DNA from: Cervus elaphus
Taxonomy: Eukaryota > Chordata > Mammalia > Artiodactyla > Cervidae
Direction: 5' to 3'
DNA: 64,000 nucleotides
Assembly (NCBI RefSeq): GCF_910594005.1
Contig: NC_057818.1
Coordinates: 58,788,001 to 58,852,000, forward strand
This document shows positions 1 through 11,244 of this stretch, in pieces (positions within the stretch are counted from its first letter, which is position 1; every line of letters begins with the position of its first letter). The position numbers and the translations under genes were made by a program. The notes under the pieces are model-generated. The model was not told where the DNA came from. It made no database searches and saw nothing but the letters and a program-made list of their open reading frames with translations.

Positions 1-592
1 GAAAACAGTGACAAATTTAATTTTGGGAGAGGGGTGGGCTCCAAAATTACTGCAGATGGTGACTGCAGCCATAAAATTAAAACATGCTTGCCCTTTGGAA
101 GAAAAGCTATGACAAGGACAGCATATTAAAAAGCAGAGACATCACTTTGCCAACAAAGGTCAAAGGTATGGTTTTTTCAATAGTCATGTATGGATGTGAT
201 ATTTGGAACATAAAGAAGGCTGAGCATCAAAGAATTGATGCCTTTGAACTGTGGTGCTGGAGAAGACTCTTGAGAGTCCCTTGGTCAGCAAGGAGATCAC
301 ACCAGTCAATCCTAAAGAAATCAACCCTGAATATTCATTGGAAGGACTGATGCTGAAGCTCCAATACTTCGGCCACCTGATGCGAAGAGCCAATTCATTG
401 GAAAAGACCCTGATGCTGGGAAAGATTGAGGGCAGGAGAGGGAATGGCAGAAGATGAGATGGTTGAATAGCATTATTGACTCAGTGGATATGAATGTGAG
501 CAAACTCTGGGAGTTAAAGAAGGCTAGGGAAGCCTGGCTTGCTGCATTCCACGGGATCGCAAAGAGTTGAACATGACTTAGCGACTGAACAA
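1..592 (+). mobile_element. BovB (RTE) LINE 3' fragment, unit A
   Basis: This is the 3' portion of a BovB non-LTR retrotransposon. Broken plus-strand translation gives typical BovB ORF2 C-terminal pieces (ITADGDCSH-like, MYGCDIWNIKKAEHQRIDAFELWCWRRLLRVPW). It ends in the BovB tail 'gacttagcgactgaac'. Frames are interrupted, so it is not coding. Paralogous copies lie at about 15120-16068, 40651-41618 and 62479-63110, so the insertion predates the tandem duplication. Confidence 0.88.
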
Positions 593-752
593 CAAGGAGG
601 CAGATTACATCAAGAAAGAAGGTTACTTTCCCCTAGAAAGTAGGGATCTTAACCTCTACTGGACAAAGCAGAAAATTCCAGGAAACATTGTAGAATGAAG
701 GAACCAAAACCCTGAGGATACATAAGAGATTCTGGAAGCAAGTGATCCTCAC

Positions 753-879
753 CCAAGCAGGCCAGATTCCCGTAGTTCTCTAACATCACGTCCCTGTACA
801 ATTCCCGCTGACCGGGGTCCAGGTATTCCCACTCCTCTTGAGTGAAATCTATGGTCACATCCTGGAATGTCAGCAGCCC
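753..879 (-). CDS. KRAB-A box exon of KRAB-ZNF gene 1 (partial gene, 3' exons off the left edge)
   Basis: This exon encodes a KRAB A-box, the module that recruits TRIM28/KAP1 for transcriptional silencing in the nucleus. On the minus strand the acceptor tatatttcag is followed by GGG CTG CTG (GLL) and exactly 127 nt, the usual KRAB-A exon length, to the donor CTTGG/gtgagg. Conserved features are all present: FQDVTIDFTQEEW, then LDPGQRELYRDVMLENYGNL with the MLE core. It joins in frame with the start exon at 4741-4874 (intron about 3.9 kb). Its KRAB-B and zinc-finger exons should lie left of position 1. It differs from the unit-B paralogue by only a few residues (EYLDPG here, ECLDLG there). Confidence 0.9.
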
Positions 880-1189
880 CTGAAATATAAAGGACATGAG
901 CCACGTGGACCTGGGAAGACTTCCTAATGTGACCCAAGATGAAACCAGCAAGAGAAATCGTTTTGATTTAGGAGAATGTCTGGTGTTACACAAGAATATA
1001 ATTTTTATACTGCTGTATGTTCCACAGTATTTATAACCCCAGGAAAAGAGAATGAGACATGATCCACAGACCACTATAAAAACTATTCTGATCTGGAAGA
1101 AAAATTATAAAAGAATCACATCAACACTCACTTATCTATTTTTGAGAGTTGTACTCCTGTGACCCAGGATAAACTGTCTATCAAGGAAA

Positions 1190-1400
1190 GCATGTTAGTC
1201 ACTCAGTCATGTCTGATTCTTTCCGACCCCATGGACTGTAGCATGCCAGGCTTCTCTGTCCATGGGATTTTTTCAGGCAAGAATACTGCAGTGAGTTGCC
1301 ATTTCCTTCTCCAGGGGAATCTTCCCCACCAAGGAATCGGACCCGGGGCTCCCACACTGCAGGCAGATTCTTCACCATCTGAGCCACCAGGGAAGCCCCT
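1190..1400 (-). mobile_element. Bov-tA SINE, unit A
   Basis: This is a tRNA-derived ruminant SINE in antisense orientation: it starts 'gttagtcactcagtcatgtctgattctttccgacc' style and ends 'ccaccagggaagcccc'. The flanking duplication TATCAAGGAAA is visible at 1179-1189 and 1401-1411. Paralogous copies at the same intronic site in units B and C show that it predates the duplications. Confidence 0.85.
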
Positions 1401-1890
1401 TATCAAGGAAACAGGAAATATTTTTTAAAAGCATGATGCTCTGATCTAAGAATTCTGGAGTGGGGCCAATGTGCCACATTTTTAACAAGCTTATTTTAAC
1501 TAGTAATATTGAAAATTCTGATACATGAATGACCGTTCTGAATAGCAAAGACATAGACCGCTAAGGTAAGAATTGATACTTAACATTGAATTTTAAGTGT
1601 TTCACAAAACTGACAGGTCTGATACAATAGTACCCATAGCAGCAATAATCCTTTCAACTATTTAGTATATACTATATGTCTTTCTAAAAGTTTTTACAGG
1701 GTCTTGAATGCATCACATAAATAATATAAAATCAACAACATTGTTGTTCCACCGTTTTGCAAATATTTTGTCAAACATTCATTAAATGACAGATCTTGAA
1801 TTTTGCTTCAGTTTATGTGAACTAAAATTTAACTGGTAAAACACAAATACACAGAGACAACATTAAAGAAAGTGTATAGGAGTTTTTCTA

Positions 1891-2068
1891 GGGTCTTCCC
1901 TGGTAGTCTTAGCTCCCAAGTCAGGGGGCTGGGTTCAGTCCCTTGTTAGAGAACAAGATGCCACACACCACAGCTAAAGTTTGCCTGCTGCAACAAAGTC
2001 TCCCACATGGCTTCAAGATTCTGCAGGCTACAACCAAGACACAACTCAGTCAAACATAAATACGTGTA
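1891..2068 (+). mobile_element. tRNA-derived SINE (CHR-like), unit A
   Basis: It opens with the ruminant SINE head 'gggtcttccctggtagtcttagc' and contains 'gggttcagtccctt', a degraded tRNA B-box. The body 'gcaacaaagtctcccacatggc ... ctacaaccaagacacaactcag' and an A/T-rich tail resemble CHR-family cetartiodactyl SINEs. The subfamily is not certain. Confidence 0.6.
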
Positions 2069-2200
2069 TTTTTTTAAGAAGAACTTTATATAACTGGGGA
2101 GAATACCAAAACAAGGGAAAAAAATAATTTTAACATTTTCCTGCATACAGACATATATTAAAATGAGACTACATACTGTCTAAGAGTATTAAGGAAAAGC

Positions 2201-2885
2201 TAACATTAGAAAACTAAGATGACGGCATCTGGTCCCATCACTTCATAGCAAATAGATGGGGAAAGAGTGGAAACACTGGCTGACTTTATTTTTGGTGGCT
2301 TCAAAATCACTGTAGATGGTGACTGCAGCCACGAAATTAAAAGATGCTTACTCCTTGGAAGGAAAGTTATGACCAACCTAGACAGCATATTAAAAAGAAG
2401 AAACATTATTCTGTCCACAAAAGTCCGTCTAGTCAAGGCTATGGTTTTTCCAATAGTCATGTATGGATGTGAGAGTTGGGCTATAAAGAAAGCTGAGCAC
2501 AGAAGAATTGATGCTTTTGAACTGTGGTGTTGGAGAAGACTCTTGAGAGTCCCTTGGACTGCAAGGAGATGCAATCAGTCCATCCTAAAGGAAATCAGTC
2601 TGGAAGTTCATTGGAAGGACTGATGTTCAAGCTGAAACTCCAATATTTTGGCCATCCGATGCGAAAAACTGACTCATTTGAAAAGACCCTGATGTTGGGA
2701 AAGATTGAAGGCAGGAGAAGGGGACGACAAAGGATGAGATGCTTAGATGGCATCACTGACTCAATGGACATGAGTTTGGGTAAACTCCAGGAGTTGGTGA
2801 TGTACAGGGAGACCTGGAGTGCTGCGGTTCATGGGGTCGCAAAGAGTCAGACACGAATGAGCGACTGGACTGAACTGAACTGATT
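2201..2885 (+). mobile_element. BovB LINE 3' fragment, unit A
   Basis: BovB ORF2 C-terminal coding remnant. The stretch at 2267-2623 reads ITVDGDCSHEIKRCLLLGRK then MYGCESWAIKKAEHRRIDAF, and continues in another frame to 'KSQTRMSDWTELN'. The end 'gagcgactggactgaactgaactga' is the BovB terminal repeat. A frameshift near 2600 makes it non-coding. Confidence 0.88.
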
Positions 2886-3731
2886 CATGTTCAGTTCAGT
2901 TCAGTTCAGCAGAGTTCATTCATATTCATGTCAATAAAATCGATATTCATGTCAATAAAATAAGTTCAGTTCAGTTCAGCTCAGTCATTCATATTCATGT
3001 CAATAAAATTGAGATTCTTTTTAATGGGTTAAAATATATACATCTACTTGTGGATGATATTCTTTGTATATTTTAAATACACTAGGGTGCAAACATATAC
3101 AATGGAATATGATAAATTAGAGCTCTTGGTTCTGAAACTTTAATTTCTTGAAAAACTGTATCATTTTATAGAGCTGTATCTTAGACATTCAACACAGGTG
3201 AAAACAGACTAGCACCAATAAGATTGTTGCAAATATTTTGATAAAAAAATTCAAAAAAAAAAAAAAAATTCAAAGATGTGAGTAAGACTTTGTCTGTGAT
3301 ATGAGCGTGGAGTGTACTGGAAACATCACACTTGGGCTTGAGTGATGAAAACTCCCACTCCCAAAACCCAGTATCTATCCTTAACACAGTGAGTGAGTGT
3401 TCATTTTCCGAAGCAAAGAGAAACCAAGAAGATGTGGAGTGTCTCCATTAACTGAGGGTTTTCACATGTTCCTCATTCCATTTGTCCACAGCCTTGTCTA
3501 AAGACAGAGGGGGAAAAAAAATGAACTCTATAGCCTGATAATCTCAGAGAAATCACCAGAGCCAGTGGACATCATCTGTCATGGTGTAAATGGATCACAG
3601 GGAAGATGCACTATCAGAACCTGGGCATTTCGGAAAAAATAAGGAATTTATAGCTTGAACCTGACATAAAAAATATCAGTGTTATGCAAAATTCATTTCA
3701 TATATACTTACTCTGTTTTGTATCCTTACAA
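2886..3731. other. Intron of gene 1: short tandem repeat, then no recognised gene
   Basis: Positions 2915-3009 hold about three copies of an 18-bp unit, 'tattcatgtcaataaaat', mixed with BovB-tail 'ttcagttcag' repeats. From 3010 to 3731 I see AT-rich intronic sequence with an A-run near 3250, conserved in units B and C, and no exon signal. Confidence 0.6.
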
Positions 3732-4204
3732 TGTTGTCACGCAAGTGTATGTTCCTGGGTTCTTTGTCTCGTCACAACAAAAATTTGGAGTTACGGACAT
3801 TAAAGCCCCTTGGTGGGTCACGGCTCTCAGAGGACAGACCGTGTTATAGCTCTTAAATAAATCAGTGTTACAGCTCTATTTATTTAGATAATAGCTGGAA
3901 AATCCATCTTTGAGTTGTGAGGACATGTCGATCCCAAGACACGGAGAGAAGATCGCCCCATCACGCGGGGGGGAGAGAGAGAGAGAGAAGAAGGAAGAGG
4001 GCTTTGGCTCCTGTTTTTATCTGTTTCTCTGCCCCTGGGTCTGTCTTATGTAAATCGGGCCTAGGCAGGCGCTTTTTTTCTTTTACCTGAGGTTCTCACT
4101 CCAGTCCTAGGACCTTCCTTTGTTCTATTTTCGCGGGCTTCCCCTTCCAGGTCTTTTAGCCACTGCCATTTTGGACTCTTTTTCCCTATTCTAACTACCT
4201 AACA
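3732..4204 (-). mobile_element. LTR-like element, minus strand, unit A
   Basis: The block begins TGTTGTCACG and ends CTACCTAACA, giving a TGTT...AACA terminal inverted pattern. Read on the minus strand it has a GATAAAAA box and an R/U5-like tail, as expected of a solo LTR. A (GA)n tract lies near 3967-3990. The unit-B copy is bounded by the direct repeat CCTAACAATG. No retroviral genes are attached. The family is not recognised, so LTR identity is an inference from ends and layout. Confidence 0.4.
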
Positions 4205-4740
4205 ATGTGTTTAACTACTAAGTCTTAGCATTACAGAGGACAGTATCTCCTAGTTTTCTTTTTATTTCTGAGCATTTTGTGAAAAATTCTGGATCACTGA
4301 GTTTATTCAATATATAAGGGCATTCTCTAACTCCTAAAAAGCTGAAATGGCATCCATATGTAAACTCATCATGGCATTTCCCCTAGTTCCCTAAGATCCC
4401 AACACCGAACCACATCCCAGTGCGAATCTCGGATACTAGTGCCTCTCACAAAGGGAATATATTCAGCAGTTGAAAGTCGCTAATTCATGCTGAGAATTCA
4501 CCATGCTCCGTAGAAAGCCAGGATACACACAAGAGAGACAAGATTCTGGGACTCAAGGAAGAAGTGGTCTAAAGAGCCAGGCTTCACTATGATAAGAAGA
4601 AAAGGAAAAAATAAAGAAGTTGATAACAGACACGCAGGCAGAAAAGTTAGAAGCAGAGAACTAAAGGTGTGCAGGTTCTCAGTCCAGGCATTTCAGGAAG
4701 AAAAGCAGACACAGCCCCAGACCCGGGACAGGACTCGTAC

Positions 4741-4874
4741 CTGAGAAGCTGCCATTTCCTCCTCTTCTTCCTCCTGCTCTGCGTCTTCTCTGGGGATGTT
4801 ACGTCGCAAACTCACATCTGCATCTTGAGAAAATACCTTCAAAGGCATCCATGCAGCTGTTTAACCTGCAACTG
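4741..4874 (-). CDS. Start-codon exon (MAASQ) of KRAB-ZNF gene 1
   Basis: The minus strand reads ctctttccctgcag (good acceptor), about 120 nt of 5' UTR, then ATG GCA GCT TCT CAG / gtacga (donor). The coding part is only 5 codons, ATG at 4755-4753. Such a short start exon feeding directly into KRAB-A is the usual KRAB-ZNF layout, and the CAG end joins in phase with GGG CTG at 879. Any first, fully non-coding exon and promoter further up, between about 5000 and 6300, cannot be placed from sequence alone. Confidence 0.72.
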
Positions 4875-6345
4875 CTGCAGGGAAAGAGAAGAAAAAGTTT
4901 TCCTGTTTCCCTCACCCTTTTCTGATCTCCTCGACTTTCTGTGTTCCCAATCTGTAGTGGGGAATCAAGACTAACCTGATAATGCTAATCACATCCTGGT
5001 GCTCTACACTATTTGCAGATCGTCTGGGCTAGTTCTTCTCCTTCCTTTTCGAGTTACAGAGAACAGTTCTCGAGAGACAGTGGGCCCTCCTTCTGTACTA
5101 CCGGACCCACCCTAGGAGGGTTGTGAAAGAAATGTAAGAGGAAGACCCGCATTCAGAGCCCTGAGGGGAAAGCTCACACCTAAGACCTCAGGAAGGGAGG
5201 GTTTAGGGAGGGAACTTCTAGAAGCAAAGAAGGTCAACTTGATTCCCTGGGGAGGGGCTCTTTCTAGGATGGGTGTGGTGGTCCAGAGCCTGCCTGTACC
5301 CTTGGGGGCTGGGAGGGGAGAGGTGAGTGTTTGGTGGGAATCACCTGGGGGTCTTGGGTTCCTGCCAGGCTTTACTTGCAGAATTCTTCCCAAAGGTCTC
5401 CCCTGTCCTTAGTTTTGTTCACCCGCCTCTGCAGCCTGGGGACACAGGTTTTCACAAAATGATTTGCTATCTGACCACCTCTCTGCAGGTGTCGCACCTC
5501 CAACTTCAGAGACCAAGAGCCTGGAGGCACTTCCATCCCCGCTTTCTTGGAGAAGAAACCAGGGGCAGCAGGAGGCCTGGCGAGCTGCAGTCCAGGGCGA
5601 CTGAGCACCTGAACTGAACTGAACTGAACTGAGCTGAACACACTAGGTTCACAGTGCATATGGGCGGAGTCTAATGCCTCTGAAAACAATGCCCTAAATG
5701 CTATCTGATGACCAACCAAGGAAGTAATGATCGGTGTTGTCATACGTTACATTAAACATGAATAAACACCTGAGAATGTTGTTGGTTTACTTCCTGTGTG
5801 TTTTCCTAGGTTTTATGAATCAACTGCTACAGGTCGTTGTCTGCTTCATTTAGAGAGCTCTATTTTCCCACATCTTTAAAGCATAATGACCAAGGAAAAA
5901 TTAAAGATAGATGCATATTCATCTTTCTCATATTATATATTCTAAAAAATATTCAGTCTGCATTCACCAGTACCAACTTTGTAAAAGATTTATTTCACTG
6001 CAGATTTGAGAATATAGTATAGACATTTCCCATATACCTGTTGTTCCCACATGTGGACAATCTCCCTACTTAGCTTTCCCCACCAGAGTGAGCATTTGTT
6101 ACCACTGATGAATCTACGTGGGCAGTAAATAGATACACTCTCTAGTTTAACCCTCTGTTCCTGTTTTAGGAATGTGCACTCCATACCTCTAGATAAATGT
6201 TTAATAACGTGTGTCCATCATGACAGTTGAACACAAATTATTTCATGGTCCTGAAAGTTCTCTAGACTTAGGATATTCATAGTTCCTCCTTTGAATCCCA
6301 CAGTAATCATTGACCTTTTTAATCTCTTCTATATTTCTTACTAGA
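4875..6345. other. Upstream region of gene 1 (candidate promoter), no gene seen
   Basis: This block lies 5' of the gene 1 start exon. It is moderately GC-rich from 5000 to 5600 and contains a truncated BovB 3' tail at about 5560-5632 ('ctgcagtccagggcgactgag' then ACTGA repeats). Open frames on either strand are short and show no family resemblance. No CpG-dense promoter is obvious. The same block precedes gene 2 at 20279-21287 and is missing from unit C. Confidence 0.5.
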
Positions 6346-6552
6346 TTCCCAGGTGACTGAGTGGTAAGGAATCTGCCTGCTGATACAGGTCATCGAGGTG
6401 ATGCGGGTTCGATCTGTGGGTCAGGAAGATCCCCTGGAGGAAGAGATGGCAACCCACTCCAGTATCCTTTCCTGGGAAATCAATGGAGAGAGGTGAGCAT
6501 GGCAGGCTACAGCCCCTGGGATCACAGATACTCAGACACAACTGAGCACACT
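6346..6552 (+). mobile_element. Bov-tA SINE, unit A
   Basis: Plus-strand tRNA-derived SINE: head 'attcccaggtgactgagtggtaagg', then 'gcgggttcgatctg' (B-box), 'aagatcccctggaggaagagatggcaacccactccag' and the end 'cacaactgagcacac'. Shared with units B and C. Confidence 0.85.
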
Positions 6553-6638
6553 TAGGAACATTTACCTACACCAGAAAGTCTTATTGTAAAAATCCTACTT
6601 TTTGTAGCATTTTCAAATGGGTTTCTTTCACTTAGTAA

Positions 6639-7193
6639 TGAAGGAGGAAACAGACAGAGCTGGACTCCATCTTAGACCAGGTTGTGAGCATTAGGCTAAA
6701 GGCATGGTCATCCTCCCAGTGGACTATGAACCTTGTGCCCTGGTGTCTGTAGAAATGGCATACCAATGGAAAATCAGATCCCCCCTCCTGCTCCCCCATG
6801 AAAGAGCCTCAGGACTTGTACTTGGACTCTGTTGCCTAAAAGAATATGTTAATCATCTCTGTAACAGAACAAAGTGATAAATTCCATTCTGTTTATTGGG
6901 ATATGACCACAGGCCTGTTGATAAATATCCACTGTTTATTCAGTCCTGTGACACATGAATCATGGGTTAACTTTGATCCTATCTCTCTTTCACCTTGTCC
7001 AGACTAGTTTCAAGGAGTTGGGGAGGTGGGTTTGAGCAAGTACACTTAGAGTATATAAAGTTTTCTCAAAAATTGTTCGGGGTCCTTGCTAAGAGGAGAC
7101 TCTGCCTTGGCCCCGGCGGTGTAATAAACTGCACTCCAATATCTGCATTGTCCTTCTGAGTCAGTTTGTTTCCCAGAACGCATGGCTAGAACA
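6639..7193 (+). mobile_element. Solo ERV LTR, unit A
   Basis: It starts TGAAGGAGG and ends GGCTAGAACA, and is flanked by the 4-bp target duplication GTAA (6635-6638 and 7194-7197). Promoter and poly(A) parts are recognisable: GTATATAAAG near 7050 and GTAATAAACTGCACTCCA near 7121. The R/U5 part closely resembles that of the ERV at 21292-29923, so it is an older relative of the same family. No internal genes remain, as expected after LTR-LTR recombination. Confidence 0.85.
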
Positions 7194-7446
7194 GTAAAAT
7201 GCGTGGAATGATTGTCAATGAATTTTATGCCTTGAAAGCTTAACATGCAAAAGCTTAAGAACTACATCTGCGCCTATATTCCTGCTCAGTAAATAAGTTC
7301 ATCAATACCATTTTTGAAATTCTGTACATATCTGTTAAGACAATATTTGCACAAATATAGAGATCAGACGTGGACACAGCAGGAGAAGAAGAGGGGGACC
7401 AATTGAAAGGGTACCATTGACATATGTACACCACCATGGGTAAAAC

Positions 7447-7797
7447 GTTGGAGAAGACTCTTGAGAGTCCCTTGGACTGCAGGGAGATCCAACCAGTCCA
7501 TCCTAGAGGAAATCAGTCCTGATATTCTTTGGAAGGACTGATGTTGAAGCTGAAACCTCAATACTTTTGCCATCTGATGTGAAGAAGTGACTCATTTGAA
7601 GAGTCCCTGACGCTGGGAAAGATTGAAAGTGGGAAGAGAAGGGGCCGACAGAGGATGAGGTGGTTGGATGGCATCACTGACTCAATGGACATCAGTTTGA
7701 GCAAGCTCCAGGAGTTGGTGATGGAGAGGGACACCTGGCGTGCTGCACTCCATGGGGTCGCAGAGTCAGACACGACTGAGCAACTAAACTGAACCGA
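7447..7797 (+). mobile_element. BovB LINE 3' end, unit A
   Basis: From 'ttggagaagactcttgagagtccc' to 'cgactgagcaactaaactgaac' this is the last ~350 bp of BovB, non-coding. Shared with units B and C. Confidence 0.85.
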
Positions 7798-7809
7798 TGG
7801 TTAAAATAG

Positions 7810-8000
7810 GTAGCTGGTGGGAAGCTGCTGTTTGCCGCAGGGAGCTCAGCTTGGTGGTCTGTGCTGAGTAGAGGGGTGAAACGAAGACCACGGGAGGGAG
7901 GGGCAAGAGGGAGATTTATGTATACCTACGGCTGATTGACGATGTCATACAACACAAACTAACACAATATTGTAAAGCAATTATATTCCAATAAATAAAA
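7810..8000 (+). mobile_element. L1 3' UTR fragment, unit A
   Basis: Contains the artiodactyl L1 tail 'gggagctcagcttggtggtctgtgctgag ... tgtatacctacggctgattgac ... gtaaagcaattatattccaataaa'. Fragment only. Confidence 0.7.
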
Positions 8001-8029
8001 TATATATATGTCTCAAAAGGGAAAAAAAA

Positions 8030-8412
8030 GCTGAACAGACTCGTCACCCGGTGGTAGAGAATCCATCTGACAGTGCAGGAGACAAGGGCCTCATCCCCGG
8101 TCCAGGAATACTCCACATGCTGTGGGGAGACTAACCCTGTGCCCCACAGCTGCTGAGGCTGGGTGGGGCAGCTTGCTCTTTTCCATGGGCAAGAGGCAAA
8201 AGAAAGATGCTCACCAGCGATAAACAATAAGAAACGCAGAACAAAGCTACAGTGATGTATGACCTCATGCCAGTCAGAAGAACAATGAGCAAAAAGCCCA
8301 CTAATAATATCATAAACGCTGAAGGGGTTTGGAGATAAAGGAACCTCCTACATGGCTGGAGGGAATATAAGCTGTGGCAGTCACGTGGATAGACCATGTG
8401 GAAGTTCCTTAA
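8030..8412 (+). mobile_element. CHR-like SINE (about 8030-8165) followed by L1 ORF2 3' remnant (about 8222-8412), unit A
   Basis: The first part has the SINE pattern 'ggtggtagagaatccatctgacagtgcagg ... ccacatgctgtggggagactaa'. The second, 'caaagctacagtgatgtatgacctcatgccagtcag ... gtggaagttccttaaa', is the end of L1 ORF2, frames broken. Confidence 0.6.
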
Positions 8413-10632
8413 AAACATAACCGACTGACATTTAAGGAAATGAATTCCATGAAAAGTAGACAAAACAGATTAATCAACAAATTGACAAGTTTTATAGTTT
8501 TTAGTAAATCAACTACAATTCAGATATGACCAGTTTTGATCTAGCATTTCTAAATTCTCTAAGTTAAATGTGTAAGAATACACATACACTCACATATTCC
8601 TTCTTGGTTTTCTCATTGCTAACATGTATATTTTCAGATATTTATATCTTGTATTCAATGTGTGTTATATAAATTATATTATGTATATATCTTCAGATAT
8701 TTATATATTGCATTCAAAGTATGCCAAAGCCATGAGAAAACAGTTCCTTTAAGCCTTACAAGACACATGTGCTAAGATTTATACAGGGTAAGATTTTATA
8801 CATCTTGGTTAAGAATTTTTGCATCATGGCTTTTGATTATTCTTTTTGTGACTTTGTTAAACTTCCATTTGCTTAAATGAGCCCCTGAAAAGTTTTAGCG
8901 AACAGAAGAACAAAGGACAATTGCACCAGGTGAGTTTATGACTCTAGGTCCTCAGAGAATTCACAGCAAGCCTTGAGGGCCCCTGAGGAAGGTCAAGGCT
9001 AGAACCAGGCAGAGAAAATTCCAGTACTTGGGGTTCAGACCTGACCCTGGGTGAAGTGCTGGTGGGTCCCACAGGCTGAGTGTGGAGGGGTCCATTCAAA
9101 GAAAGACGAGCAGCATTCTGGTGAGGTCTGAGTGTATCACTGAAGGGGGGGCCTGTGCAGTAGACCCTGGGGTTCAGCAAGACTGTTGGTCCGAAAGAAG
9201 GGGTCATCTAGTACAGGTGCTCACAGGACTGGTTGGTGTGAGTTCAAGGACCTTCAGGCTGTCTGCTCCCCAGACAGACGCTGAGGCAGCAACTGCATCG
9301 AGCAGTTCAGGGAAGCACTCAACAGCACTCTGTATGATCCTTCTTATTAGAACCAGCACGATGTCCAAGTAGATAAAAATGGGAGTGGAGATACAACATA
9401 GAAATGGTGGGAAATATATGAAGTTATGAGAGGTTTAACGGCAGTAAGGAACTAATTTCTACAGATGTCATCCCCCTGTCCTTCAAATACTTTATCATTA
9501 GGTTACCTTTCCTGCAACCTGAAATAGGTGGGAGAGGTTAATGCTGGTGGTGCATTAATTCTTCATTCATTCCACATCAATTGTAACACTGAAAAACCAT
9601 TCACTTTTATTAATTAACATACATTAATTTTACACAGATGGAATAAAACCTTTTACAATTGTTTTTTGATCCTTGATTAAAATACATATTACAAGCTTCT
9701 AAAAACTGTCCTGTTTCTTTGATGAAATGATCTGAGAATGTAATGTATATGATTTACAAAATGGAGGCTAATTTAGTAAACATGGATGGACATTAATTAT
9801 ATTAATATGACTTTTCCAGAAAGAGTTTTCTGTACTTACATCAGATAGAAGAGAAGGTGTCCCTACTTCAAGCCTGCCAGATAATATGCATGATTTCTCT
9901 ATATTGCTGTTATCAAAATACCTTAGATTTTCATGAACTATCTTTGTTTTATGATTAAAAAGCAACTGACATAATTATTGAAAACTTAGAGCAAACTTCT
10001 GTCTTACTTTGAAATCTTTCCTGAACAGTTACATTATGGTGACCACAGAGGTGTTTGACATCAGTGAGAAATACCTCCATTCAGAGCTTTAGTGTGTATA
10101 TAACATGACTATGTTCTTAATCTTATAAATTGGAGAATAAATGTAAATGATTCCCACTTAATATAGAAGGGCTTCTCTTACCATTTGGCAACAACCATCA
10201 ACAACGTAAGTTCATATATACAATAGAAACAAATCACAAAATGTAGTAATTTCAGAATTGAATTACATTCGTTTTGGTTCCTTAATAATCTCAAATAACG
10301 TTAACATAAACAGGGATACATTAATAATAATTATACCTCTGCAAATATCCACCCCTTCATCTTGTGATCCATACTAACATATCAATTTTGTATGTGTTTT
10401 ACTTATGGAATACTTGCTACAGTGTTTCTGCTGAGAGTAATTCAACAAAAGTGGTACTAATGACATGCTTTCTAGGATGAATTCTCTGGTATTGAGTTAC
10501 ATTTGATGTTTGATTAAGCAGTTTTCTACATTTTTCTATTTCATTCATGTATCTTTCCAAAGAAAACACTCATTTTTTCAAAACTGTATATTGAGGACAA
10601 ACTTTTTTTTTTTTTTAATCACCGATTCATTT
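8413..10632. other. Gene 2 downstream / probable 3' UTR region, no gene seen
   Basis: No convincing coding region on either strand. A GC-richer block at about 8930-9340 is conserved in units C and D, but its open frames (for example 8944-9207 minus, 9082-9372 plus) show no domain and are not preserved between copies. 9400-10632 is AT-rich and probably contains the 3' UTR of the minus-strand finger exon; I cannot fix its poly(A) site. Confidence 0.5.
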
Positions 10633-10716
10633 CTAGGGTTTCTCTGCAGTATGAATTCTCTGATTGTGAGTGAGGTGATGGCTGTGAGGAAATCCTTTGC
10701 CACATTCCTTACATTT

Positions 10717-11244
10717 CTAACATTTCTCTGCAGCATGAACTCTCTGATGTCGAGAAAGACCTGAACTCTGGGAAAAGGCTTTGCCACAGTCCGTACATTT
10801 ATAAGGTCTCTCCCCAGTATGGATTCGTTGATGTTGAATAAGAAATGAATAATGGTTAAAGGCTTTGCCACATTCTGTACATTTATAAGGTCTTTCCCCG
10901 GTATGGATTCGCTGATGTTGAGTTAAATTTGAACTCTGCTTAAAAGCCTTGCCACATGCTGTACATTTATAAGGTCTCTCCCCACTATGGATTCGTTGAT
11001 GTCGAGTGAGAAAAGAATAACGGATAAAGGCTTTGCCACATGCTGTACATTTATGAGGTCTCTCCCCAGTATGGATTCGTTGATGTTGAGTTAAAGTTGA
11101 ACTCTGGTTAAAAGCCTTGCCACATGCTGTACATTTATAAGGTGTCTCCCCAGTATGAATTTGTTGATGGCGAGTAAGAAGTGAATAATTGATAAAGGCT
11201 TTGCCACATTCTGCACATTTATAAGGTGTCTCCCCAGTATGGAT
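10717..11244 (-). pseudogene. Untranslated remainder of gene 2 finger array
   Basis: In-frame continuation after the TGA at 11245. It encodes the end of finger 7 plus six further fingers, each keeping Cys-Cys-His-His and linkers (TGETP, TGERP and SGERP variants), ending HAAEKC then TAG at 10717-10719. The lack of further damage suggests the stop is recent or polymorphic. A fossil finger follows at 10633-10716 (see findings). Confidence 0.8.

Noticed and set aside
84..350. Reverse-transcriptase-like frames repeated through the window
   Set aside because: They are truncated BovB ORF2 pieces with frameshifts, not host genes.
4669..4974. Plus-strand frame with a signal-peptide-like hydrophobic stretch (LLFFLLLCVFSGDV; also 20073-20378)
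   Set aside because: It is the antisense shadow of the Glu-rich 5' UTR and start exon of genes 1 and 2.
6361..6555. tRNA-like B-box sequences in many places
   Set aside because: They belong to tRNA-derived SINEs; no complete cloverleaf or CCA-proximal stem is present.
9082..9372. Open frames in the GC-richer block downstream of each finger gene
   Set aside because: Frame and length differ between units A, C and D, and no domain or splice context is visible.
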